In this document: in pieces, positions 1-11,000 of the stretch | How the letters are laid out: each line of letters begins with the position of its first letter | Position numbering within the stretch: the first letter of the stretch is position 1 | NCBI GenBank assembly: GCA_022316685.1 | Contig: JAKJHU010001808.1 | Span: 1 to 64,000 of the forward strand | Direction of reading: 5' to 3' | Length of the DNA: 64,000 nucleotides | Source of the DNA: Progne subis subis | Taxonomy: Eukaryota > Chordata > Aves > Passeriformes > Hirundinidae | Position numbers and translations under genes: made by a program | Notes under the pieces: model-generated | The model's input: the letters and a program-made list of their open reading frames with translations, nothing else | Told to the model about the DNA's origin: nothing | The model's database searches: none

Positions 1-1260
1 GGAGGGCGCCGGGAGCCTCTGCCCGCTGCTGCCCTGGCACAGGGGGTTTGCTGAGCTCCCTCTCCTGGGGCTGAGGCTCCGGCTCCAGCCCGGGGAAGCT
101 CCCCGGGCAGCCCGGCTGGCTGGGCAGGGCCGCCCAGGCTCCGGCTCCCGAAGCCCGGGGCACGCTGTGCTGCCGGCGCTGCCCCGGGGAGGGCAGGCAG
201 GAGGAGACGGGGGCGGCACGGAGCGCTCCGAGGCTCCGCACCCCCGGGTGCCCCGGCGTTCCCGTGGGTGAGGGATGGTGCCGACACCCGGGCGTTTCTG
301 AGCTTCGGCGGAGTCGGTGGGAGGCTCGAAAGAGAGAAACCCCGACCCGGGCCGGCAGCACAGGACCCCGAGAGCTTGGGGCTGCTGCGAGGCAGGAGGA
401 GACGGACCTGCACCGTGCGGGGTGCCCACCGTGCGGCGGCGGCCCGGGGCGCTGCCAGCCCCGGTACCCCGCGCTCGCCATCCGCCCGCTCGGGAAGAAG
501 GAAGGAAGGAGCTTCCCTCCGCCGCCCTGCCTGCAGCCCAGCGGCCCTGGGCAGGTGCCAAAGCACCTCCGGAGCCTGCGGGCCGGGCTGAAACCTCTGT
601 TTTTCTGGCCGGTGGTGGCTGAGGAAGCAGCGCAGGGCTGTGCCCAGGGCCGCTCTCACTCCCTCCCTCCCTCCCTGCGCCCCGGCTGTCCGTGCGCACC
701 TCGGGGAGAGCCGTGCTTATTAGCCGGAATTTGTTAATTCCTGCCTCGGAGTTTACAAACACCTGTGAATCCAGGGAACACTCCCACCGTGTGGAAACAG
801 CCCCACCGTCAAGATGGGAAGCCGGTGCCCGACCGGTTGAGCAACTTGCAGGAGGAGGATTGCGAAGAAGCGAGGAGCTCCTGCCCCGGCCCCCGCTCCA
901 GGCACTGCCGGGCCCGGGCGGCTCCCGCCCGGCTCTGCTGCCAGCAAAACACAGCAACACTCCTCAAAATCAACCGCCCGCCCCCGCCGGCAGCAGCGAG
1001 CGAGATTTCGACACCGCCTGAGCCCGGCCCCGTCCCGCGGGGCTGCGCCTTGGGCAGGGCTCGGTGCCGGGCGCTGCCCGTGACGGAGCCCAAAGCACCG
1101 AGGGACAGGGCAAGGACCCGGCACCGGTTTGGCGAGAGAGAGGGGCGCTGGAGCGCGTCCTGCCGGCCCCGGGAGCCAGGGCCACTGAGAGAGGCGGGGG
1201 CTGCCCGGGGAACGTGGTCCGGCAGCAGGACAGAGCCTGAGAGGAGCCATGGGAGCCTCG
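1..1260. promoter_or_regulatory. GC- and CpG-rich segment, possible CpG island upstream of or inside PPL intron 1
   Basis: The first 1.26 kb is strongly GC-rich with frequent CG dinucleotides, unlike the following 6 kb. The open frames here are chance products of the base composition and match no family I know. It may be part of a promoter or an alternative first-exon region for PPL, which is transcribed rightward from here. I could not find the expected PPL first coding exon (a Met start followed by a short basic head ending in a split Ser codon). CpG enrichment is seen; a promoter role is inference. Confidence 0.4.
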
Positions 1261-1845
1261 GTGGCTTCCTCAGCCTCGGGACAAAGCCTGCCCAGGATGG
1301 GAACATCTCAGTGAACAGCGCTGGCACTCAAGGCAGGTGCTGCAGCCTCCCCATGAACAACCCTGTGTCCCCTGGATGTGACAGCCACCCTGTCCCAAGC
1401 CCAAAGTGCCCTCAAGCTCCCATCCAGCAGCACCAGGGTCCAAGATGTCCCTCCTCAGGAATACCTGCTGCAGCTCTGGGATCTGTGTGCTCCAGGTCTC
1501 CAGGCTCAGCAGCCATCCCCATCCAGCCCTGGGGGAGATGGAGGACGGGGATCCTGGAGGACGATGGTGACGTTTCTTGTGTCTCGTGGTCTCAGTTGCT
1601 TTGCTCTGCTCTCATCCCTGAGAATGGTCAGGCCCTGGGGATTCAGCCACGACCACTGCATTGTTACACGGATGTGTGTCCCTGGAAGGGAAGGCACAGG
1701 CCTTGAGCAGAGCCACGGTGTGGGGAAATCATCAGCCTCCTTCCACATCACGTTCCTCAAACACTTGCCACGCTTAGAGAACAGGAGGCTGGCTTCTTCT
1801 TTGGATAGTCCAGCTTGGCAGGCAGAAAACAGTGAGGGTGGCAGG

Positions 1846-1985
1846 CCCGGCACAGGGTGCCCAGAGCAGCTGTGGCTGCCCCTGGATCCCTGGCAGTGTC
1901 CAAGGCCAGGTTGGACAAAGCTTGGAGCAACCTGGGATAGTGAAAGATGTCCCTGCCCATCTAATTCAAACCTTTCGATAATTTT
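1846..1985 (+). mobile_element. CR1 LINE 3' fragment
   Basis: It carries the characteristic CR1 3' text, 'gcacagggtgcccagagcag' followed by 'tggatccctggcagtgtcc' and 'ttggagcaacctgggatag', reading on the plus strand. The same string recurs many times in this window. It is 5'-truncated, as is usual for CR1. Confidence 0.85.
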
Positions 1986-4207
1986 ATGATAAAAACCAGT
2001 TCAGCCTTCACAGCTGCTGCTGAAACTCTCCCTCCAGCCAGCAGGAAAGTTATTCACCCCTGGGGTCCTCAGGGTGAGAGCACCCACCCAGGAGCGCTCC
2101 CAGCCCTGGAGACCCTCACCAGTGTCCCTGCCCAGGAACGAGGGGTGCAGGCACCGGGACAGCTCTGCCCGCAGGGCTGGCACCCATTTCCAGAGGCTCT
2201 TTGGAAGGGCTGGAGTCAGCAGCAGGCCCAGACAGCAGGTGAGTCAGGAGCTGCTCGGTGCTGGGGGCGGAGCGAGCCTCCATCGCCCGCCCCGTTCCTG
2301 CTCTCATTTCCATGCAGATTGCCATGAAATATCACCATTCCTACCAGGGGAGGGAAATACAACTGGAACAGGCTGGGCTGAGCACAGCAACCCTGCTGTC
2401 CAGCTACACCCTGACGTGGGCAGCCTGACGGAACTCTGCTCTGAGCTCTCAGGCAGATCCTAATCTCTCCAAACCTGAATTTCTGTAGCCAGAGCCCAGC
2501 CCTTGTGCCCTCTCCCCGCCACAGTTTCACTCCAGTGTCATCAAAAGCAGCGTGAGAGAATTTCACGCAGTGAGAGCTGTGGCTCGGGGAGTTTTAAGGA
2601 CATTGTAGCTCTGTGCTGTGGCCTTCTGGAGAATTCGTTCAGTTTAATCCCTCTTAAAGTCTGGCCTCCAGCAGCAGGGCTGACACGGGAGAGTTATTTT
2701 TTAATGATTTTTAAAATTTAATTTTACAAATTTTTAATGAAATTTTTAATGATTTTTTTTTTTTTTAAATTAAATCTGTATAAACAGACATTGAACAGGG
2801 ATGGAATTGAGAGCAGCAGTGGGTGGTCACTGCCTGCTGTGCTGATTGCCCATCCCAGGGGTGGGGTGCAGCCGGCAGGACCGGGATCCCTGCTCAGATC
2901 CACCCTCACACAACCCCCCTGTCCTGGCCAAGCCATCCCACCAGGAGAAGCCTCTGGGATGGGAAAGCTTCCTGACAGGAGGGCAGCACCCCCGAGCAGG
3001 GCAGAGCCCTTCCCTCTCCCCTCCCAGCAAGGATCAGGCTCATGGGACAAATTCCCAGCAGGAACCTTCCCAGGGAACTCCGTCAGCTGGACCAGGAGTG
3101 TTTGAACATCCTCCCTTGGAGGGATTAAGGAAACGGCCTCCTTGTTTGGAAAAAAAGGAAACGTGAGAAATCAAAGGGATTTTCTACCATCTGCCAGCTA
3201 GCACAAGACCTCTGCACGTCCTGGAGAAAGTGATCTCAGGGAGGTTTTGCTCCAAAAGCTGCCTCTTACCAGTGAGGGTGCAACCTAATGAGAGAAAGAA
3301 AAGGATCAGAAGGAAAAAAGTCCAGTTTTTTAACAGCAAAGTTTTCATGTTACAATAATTGTCATCATGTTTGTCTGTGAGAACCTCTCTTAGTAAAATT
3401 ACCCCACATGAATCGCAACTAAAAATATTAAGAAAAATTACTGAAACCCTAGAAAACAGAAGAAAGAAAAATCCTGAACCCTAAAAATCCTCCCTGAGCC
3501 TTCAGAAATATCCGAACCCCTCTGAAGCCAAGGTCCTGGGTGAGAACTGTGGTTCATGGATGAAGTGCTGTCTGACTGTGGTGCAGCTGCTTCCTCCTGG
3601 TGCCCCAGCTGGGAGAAACCCCAAAACCCGCTCCCACTGCCCATGGGAATGACCTGGGGTCCTTCACCCCAGCCAGGCAACGGCACTGACAAAAAACAAC
3701 TCTTCTGCTGAGCACAGCTTTCCATGAGAGAGAGAGAGATCATTTTTTCCTTCCTGACCAGAGAATGTTAAAGTTCTCCAGAAATGGCAAAGCCAGTTTT
3801 TTCAGGCTTTTATTATTTTTGTTTTTCATCTCTCAAACAAAGCTTTATCTATTTCAGCAGAGCAGCCCTGCAGTTCCCCCTCGGCTGCAGCCTCGCAGGG
3901 CCCTGCCCTGGGCACCTTCGCTCCTGGCTCTGCTCCGTCTCGTGTGTGCTGCCCATCCCAGCTGGGCTCCGGCCAAATCCTGCCCTCCTCCCTCCGCAGC
4001 TCTGCTCCATGCCCCAGCCATCCCCCCCAGCCTGGTTTTTGGCCCTGGTTTCCCTTTGTCTTACCCTGCCAGCAGCTCTGCTCCAAAGCCTGGATGCAGC
4101 CATGGCTCTTCCAAACGAGCCGCGTCCTATCAATCCCACCCACACCCTTTTCCTGGCACAGCCAAGGCTTCCTGACTGCTTTGCCCATCCATTTGTGCTT
4201 CTCCTGC

Positions 4208-4450
4208 ACAGAATCGTGGAGTGGGTTGTGTTGTAAGGGAGCTTCAGGCTCATCTCAGCCCACCCCTGCCACCATCCACCATCCCAGGCTGCTCCAAGCC
4301 CTGTCCAGCCTGGCCTTGGACACTTCCAGGGATCCAGGGGCAGCCACAGCTGCTCTGGGCACCCTGTGCCAGGGCCTGCCCATCCTCCCAGGGAACAATT
4401 CCTGCCCAGTGTCCCATCTAATCCTGCCCTGTGGCAGTGGGAAGCCATTG
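4208..4450 (-). mobile_element. CR1 LINE 3' fragment
   Basis: This is the reverse complement of the CR1 3' region: 'ccatcccaggctgctccaag', then 'gggcaccctgtgccagggcc' and 'cagggaacaattcctgccca'. It is a 5'-truncated copy of the same subfamily as the copies near 20.7, 43.2 and 55.9 kb. Confidence 0.85.
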
Positions 4451-6499
4451 CTCCTTTTCCTGGCAGTCCAGCATCTTCCCCCTGGCAGCAGATGAAGGGC
4501 GTGGGGAAGCCAAACCCCTCCAGCCCCTGGCACAGAGATTTCAGCCAGGCCTCAGCTTTCCCTGTTGGATCCAGCTGGATGCAGGGACTGTGCTCCTGCT
4601 CTGGTTTACCCACACAGACCCAGCTGTGGAGGGGACAGCTGCGTCATTAACAGGCCTGATGTTCTCGCACCAGCGATGTCCAAGCTGGCACCAAAGCGAC
4701 CGGTGTGGAGAAATAAATACACAAATGGGGGAGATCTTACACGAGAGGTTCCCGTTCTCTCTGATTTCCCTGTTTATTCCTGCATTTCCAGCAGCAGAGG
4801 GATGAGCAGAGCACACACTGAGCTCCCTGCTCAGGGCAGGATGGGAGCAGCTCCCACGGGAGTTTTTGTGAGAGTTCACTGTCCCACAGCCTCAGCTGGT
4901 GACTCTCACATAAACCACAGAGGTGGAGAGAGCAAACAGCTGCCCTGGTGTTGTCAGGAGAGCCGGGCCGTGCCCACGTCACACCCCGGCATGTCCTTGC
5001 TTGCTCTGAGCACGGCTGCATTTCTCTGCCCTGGTCACCCAGACACCGCGGATGGGAGCAGCAGTTCCTGCATCCCCGGGTGAACCATCCCCTCCGAGGC
5101 AGGAACTGCCGTTCTCTGCCCTCCCCCGCCCCTGCCCCTCCCCTGCTCGCAGTCCTGCGGTGATGGAGAAGGGATGTCACCGTCCCCAGTGCCACGGCGC
5201 TGGAGGGTGCCTCTGCCCTGGAGCCACCGAGGGCAGGGGGTGGGAGAGGTGTTCCAGGGGCAGCACCCCCAGCCTGGGAAGGGGCGGGCAGGGCACCGGT
5301 GATAACAGATGAGGAGAGCTTGTGGCTCCAGCCGGAGAGAGGAGCAGAGAGAAGGGGACAGGGGCTCGTTCTTGCCCAGACGCAACATCCCCATCCCAGA
5401 ATGGCTCGGCAAAGCCGGTACCTGAGGGGGAGGGTCAGAGCCAGGGGGCTGCACTCGCTGCTTCCAGCACCTGGGATCAGTTTCGCCGATGCAAAGTGAG
5501 CACAAAGGCTGGGCCGAGGCTCCAGGCTCAGCTCTGCATGAACCACAGCCGCGGATCTGAAAAATCCTAGCTTAGGTTTATTTCCTCCCTACAATTCTGA
5601 GGTTTCAGTCAAAACTACAACTAGAAAAACCTCAGACTTCTTCTGGGTTTTAGGATGGTTTTCCCACCCTGGGCTGCAGATCCACTGAAACCCTGAAGAT
5701 CCTGGACTTGCTGGAGTCGCTGAGGACCGAGGCAGGGCACAGAGAGAGGAGCCAGCAGGAGCTCCCAGCTCACCCCAGTCAGTGCCAGCATGGCACCCCA
5801 AGCTCCCACCTGGACAATGAACCTCTCCCACCCTCCGAGCTCAGGTTCGTGGGTGGGAGGTGAGGAAGGCTCCTCGGTGGCCACGAGCTCTGCCGGGATG
5901 CAGGAGATGCCCACAACCCTCTGAGCAACCATCACCCGAAGACACCCCAACACGTGCAGCGCATTTCAGTCACCCACTCCCAACCACCGATTCCACCTGA
6001 CTTCTGCCCCGCTTTCTGGGGGATGATGAAGGTTGGAAGAAGCCTCAAAGTGGATTTTGAGGAGCTGATTCTACCACTGGAGAAGGACCCAGCCACCCAC
6101 ATCCCCTCTCCCGGTGCACCCAGCACCCTCCAGCTGTGATTACTGAACACACAAGGAGAATTATCCTTGGAATTATTGCAGCCACGACTCCCGCCGACCC
6201 CTTCCTTGTCTCCTCTGCCCAGGAATGCCCACTGGGTTCATTGCTGCTGGTGCAGGAGGTGCCAGGCAGGCAGCAGGCACAGTGACAGGCACAAACCTCC
6301 AAGTACCATCCTGATGATGCAGCTTCTATAAAAAGAAAAAATCAGTGTAAACCATGCCCATAGCAGAACTTCCCAGGGAAGTGTGAACTTTCCTGGAGCT
6401 GTTGGATGCCACAAGGCTCCTGCAGCCCTGGGGCAGGTTTGAGGTAGGGAGGAACAAGCCCAGAGCTGGGGTTTGGTTTGTTCTGCTGCAGTGAAGTGA

Positions 6500-6940
6500 C
6501 AGCACATGGGCTGGAGCAGGGTCAGGGAAGGGAACAGAGCTGGGAAGGGGCTGGAGCACCAGGAGCAGCTGAGGGAGCTGGGAAAGGGGCTCAGCCTGGA
6601 GAAAAGGAGGCTCAGGGGGCCCTTGTGGCTCTGCACAATTCCTGACAGGAGGGGACAGCCGGGGGGGTCGGGCTCTGCTCCCAGGGAACAGGGACAGGGC
6701 AAGGAGAAACGGCCTCAAGCTGTGCCAGGGGAGGTTTAGGTTGGGTATTAGAGAAGATTTCTTCATGGACAGGGTGGTCAGACCCTGGCACAACGGTGCA
6801 GGGCAGTGCTGGGGTCACCATCCCTGGAGGGATTTAAAAGCTGTGTGGATGTGGCACTTGGGGACACGGTGTAGCGCTGGGAGAAGAGTTGGACTCGATG
6901 TACTGAGAAGGTTTCCAACCTTCACAATTCCATTATTCTA
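6500..6940 (+). mobile_element. CR1 LINE fragment
   Basis: Plus-strand CR1 copy containing 'gggaagggaacagagctggg', 'ctcagcctggagaaaaggag', 'acggcctcaagctgtgccag' and the tail 'gaaggtttccaacc'. It closely resembles the copy at 22320-22840, so both derive from one subfamily. Confidence 0.85.
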
Positions 6941-8017
6941 CCTGAGGATGCAGGAGCTCTCTGTGCCACGAGCCAGCACTGCTGGTGCTCCCCCAGCCAG
7001 CCCCGCTCGTCCTCTCCCGCTGCTCCAGCAGCAGCTGGCACTTCCAAGTGCCATATAAAGATTAATTCTGCCACCACATAACGAGGCCATTAAGGTTTAT
7101 GTGAAGGTGGTTGGGACCGGACTGGTTTAAGCCCAGATGGCAAAGCAGCACAGCTGGGACACCCTGGCTGCAGGGATTTGGGGAGCACAGCCTGCTCCTG
7201 CCTCTGGTCAGGGGTGGGAGAGCTGCGGGCAGCGCCTGGCACACGCCCCTGGAGCTGGCCCTGGCATGCTGCAGCCTCTCCTCGCAGCCAAAGTGACAGC
7301 AACGAGATGAATGTTTAAAATAACCCCAGCAAGGCAGAAGCTGCGTCACGGGTTGTTCTGCCTCTGCTCCAGCCCCGCCGTCCCTGCGCTCCAATGGGAA
7401 TATTTGGGCTGGCCCTGCACTGTGCCAGCCTGGCCAGCGTCACCCTCGGAGCAAACCCGTGCCCAGCACGGGACAAAACCCTGGAAGAGACGCAACGTGT
7501 GTGATGCCATCCCTGTCCTGGGTTAAAGAGTGAATCGCTCCTCGCAGGGAAGGAAGCCCTGAGCGTGGGGCAGAGCAGGGCTGCAGGCAGGGGCTGCCCA
7601 CGGGCACCAGCCTCAAGGGCACGGGGAACCAGGGGCTCCCTGCTGCTCCAGCTCCTCTATTCCCACACTGCACGCCCTTCCCAGGGATGCACAGGATGGG
7701 ATTGTTGTGTGTCTGTGCAGGGCCAGGGGTTGATGATCCTCGTGAGTCCCTTCTGTGATCCTCTCCCTGCCCCTGCTCTTCCCTTTCTTGCTCCGAAGCC
7801 GAGGGAGGCTCAGGCATCGCTCCCATTTCCACCCGTCCCCCACCCCCTCGCGGCCCACTGGCCGAGTATTTTGGAAAGTGTTGGAAGGCAGCAGTGAGTC
7901 ACACACAGCTGCGGTGCCTGGCGGGCTCCGCTGGCCCCCGGCCACCCCCGGGGTCACGGCACCCCGCGGGCACCCCGGGAGCTCGGTGGGGTGACGAGCC
8001 CCCCGTTCCCTCCCCAG

Positions 8018-11000
8018 CATCTCCAGCAAAGAGCTGACCGAGCTCATCGAGCGCCTGCAGAAAAATGCTGACCAGGTGGAGAAAAACATCGTGGAGACCG
8101 ACTCCCGAATGCAAAATGTAAGCAAGGCACGGTCTGCCGTGTCCCCGTGTCCCCGTGTCCCCCGTGTCCCCGTGTCCCCTGTGCCTCCTGCCCCTGCCCT
8201 CTGCAGTTCCTGGCTCTCCTATAGCACGTGTCCCCGCCTCGCTACCTGGGTTGTGATAATCTCTAAGGGTCATTTAAGGTTATTGGGGTCCCCCTGCTCA
8301 TGGGAAGACGGTGGGAGGGTGTTCCAGACAACAGGGCCCCGAAATTTCCCCCTACCCAGGGGGTGAGTGCTGTGCAGAGTGGGGATGTGAGTCCCAGCAG
8401 AGAGCTGGGGTGGAGGAGGAGGGGCCTGAACCATCCTCCCGGTCCCAAAGGATGCATCCCAGGGACCTGAACCATCCTCCCGGTCCCAAAGGATGCATCC
8501 CAAGGGCCTGAACCATTCTCCTGGTCCCAAAGGATGCATCCCAGGGACCTGAACCATCCTCCCAGTCCCAAAGGATGCATCCCAAGGGCTCTGAACCATC
8601 CTCCTTGTCCCAAAGGATGCATCCCAGGGACCTGAACCATCCTCCCGGTCCCAAAGGATGCATCCCAGGGGCCTGAACCATCCTCCTTGTCCCAAAGGAT
8701 GCATCCCAGGGACCTGAACCATCCTCCCGGTCCCAAAGGATGCATCCCAGGGACCTGAACCATCCTCCCGGTCCCAAAGGATGCATCCCAGGGACCTGAA
8801 CCATCCTCCCGGTCCCAAAGGATGCACCCCAGGGTGATGCAGCTCCCCAGCCCTTCCCCAGCGGGTGAGATTGGGTGGACTTGGAGCAGCCTCATCAAGT
8901 GGAAGATGTCCCTGCCCACGGCAAGGCAGTTGGAGCTGGATGGTCTTTTAAAGTCCCCTTCCACCCCAAACCATCCCATGATCCCGTGATGGGAGAGAAG
9001 AGAGTAGAATGCATGGCAGGACCTATGGGGGACAGCAGAGCTCCTGCCCCTCTCCAGTGGCAGGGAGAGCGGGGTGGGACGGCCTCGGGCACCTGGAGGT
9101 GACCCTTTCTCCTGTCCCCACTGTGCAGGACCTGCACAAGATCAAGGCGTGCCAGCTGGCGCAGTACAAGGAGCTGACAGCGCAGAAGCTCTCCGAGTCC
9201 GACAAGCTGCTCTACGTGCTGGACGGGGATGCGGCCGTGGCCCGGCACATGAAACACCCGCAGGGGGACATGATCACAGAGGAGTGAGTGCCACGGGGGC
9301 ACTGTCCCCAGGGCCCTTGGGCGAGGGGAGGCCTCTCCAGGAGCTCTGCTCAGCTGCTGCCTGCAGTGGGGGGTCACCGCGGGCTCCTCTGCATCCCAGC
9401 TCCCGTGAGGGTGTGTGACCCACCCCGTCCTGGGTACGTGGAGTGTGAGACGACGGCAGCGCGGCAGGGTGGCACCTGCCCGCTGTGCCCCACGCTGTGC
9501 CCCAGGTGCGGCCTGCCCTGAGCTCACAGGCACGGGAGCAGCCCCTGGCAGAGGGCAGAGCACAGGAACCCGGCGCAGCACAGCTGCTGCCAGCCCGCCT
9601 GGGCTATCCCCTAGGCACAGCCCATCCATCCAGGGGCCTGGAGGGGATCAGCTACCCCCATCAGGGCTAATGCCAGCCCGTGCCCACATCCTGCCTCCCA
9701 CCCTCACCTTTCCCTTCCCGCAGCATCCGGCAGCTGAAGGAACGTGTGGCAAACCTGCGTGTGAAACACGACCAGATCTACAACTTCCCCCTGCAGCACA
9801 TCGAGCCCCAGGTCAAACTGGTCCACAGTGATCGAGGAGAAACAGGTACCAAGGGGGCCACCAGTGTCACTGCCTGGCCACTAGCACCAGCTGGGCAGGG
9901 ACTCCTGCAGCTCCCCATGGGGAAACTGGCTCTTGGAAAACTTCTGGGCAGCTCCACACTGGGAGCAGCAAACAGCTGGGTGGCACGGGAGGGGCAGAGG
10001 TGGTGGGACAAGACCAGCTGCTGTGGCACCAGGAGTCAGTGCTTGAGGTGGCACCAGTCCTGGCCTCGGCGTCCCCAGTCACCGCCTGCTTTAGGCCCTA
10101 CTCCACAGCCCTTATTTTTTATTTTATCCCGCTCCCTACACTCTCCCAGCCAGAGGAGGGGTTAACCCTCAGAACTGGTTTTCCCACGGCTGCCCTCCAG
10201 CACAGCTGATTTCACCCACATGCACCTGGGGCATGCATTCACTGCCCCCGGAGCCCATCCAACCCCGCTCCACGGCCACCTCCAAGAGGAGTGTGCCAGG
10301 TCTTGGCCGCCCCACTCCATTGCCCCGTTGCTAAGCCCAGCTCTTGCGCACCACAGGACGCGCTGAGCAGCAAAGGCTTTGGGACTGACCTGCCGCTGGT
10401 CAACAGCCAAGTAGAAGAGCACAACATCTTCCACAACGAGGTCATGGCCATCGGGCCGCACATCGTCAAGGAAGGAAGCAAGGTCAGCTCTCCTGCCCCT
10501 GTCCCTGCTGCCCTGCCCCGAGCCATGGATGAGGGGAGGATGTCCCACATCCAGGGTGCTCCGGCCTGGAGTGGGTTTGGGTGGGTGCTCAGATCCCCTC
10601 CCAAGCTCAGCATCGCACACCAACTCCGGCTTTACAGTGAGGCAAATCCCATAACCCACATCCTCTTCCAGCCCAAACCCACACCCCTCTGCCCCTTGAG
10701 CCCCTGTCAGACCACTGCTCTCCAGACACCGCTCCTAACGCTTGCCTTGCTCCTCCTCCAGGAAAACATGAGCGAGTTCCAAGCCAAATACCAGAAGCTG
10801 CTGGTAAGAGCCTCTGGGGTCCTGGGGGAAGAACCCTCCTGGAGGATCCTTGTTGGGGTGGCCGGGCACCCCTGGGGGACCCCAGAGAGGAGCTTAGGGC
10901 TGAGCTGTCCCCTGTGCCCCTCGGCAGGCCGGCTCGCAGCAGCGGCAGCAGGACCTGAACTCGCTGCAGGATTACATGCAGCGCTGCACCAACAAGCTCT

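Larger units (their letters stand above)
1261..8017. other. Non-coding DNA upstream of PPL exon 2 (probable intron 1)
   Basis: No exon with recognisable protein similarity is seen here. It holds three CR1 fragments (listed separately), an A/T-rich patch with a T-run near 2700-2770, and otherwise unremarkable DNA. Because the PPL exon at 8018 begins with the last base of a codon, a first coding exon must lie to its left; this stretch is therefore most likely PPL intron 1. Confidence 0.5.

Noticed and set aside
1..1700. GC-rich open frames of up to 313 codons at the left edge
   Set aside because: Frames overlap on both strands, have biased composition and show no recognisable domain.
1..8017. 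Search for the PPL first coding exon
   Set aside because: No short Met-led basic exon with a donor in the right phase was seen, so it is assumed to lie upstream.
8263..8979. Minus-strand frames of 150-238 codons at the 41-bp array
   Set aside because: The repeat lacks stops in these frames, and the region is PPL intron 2.
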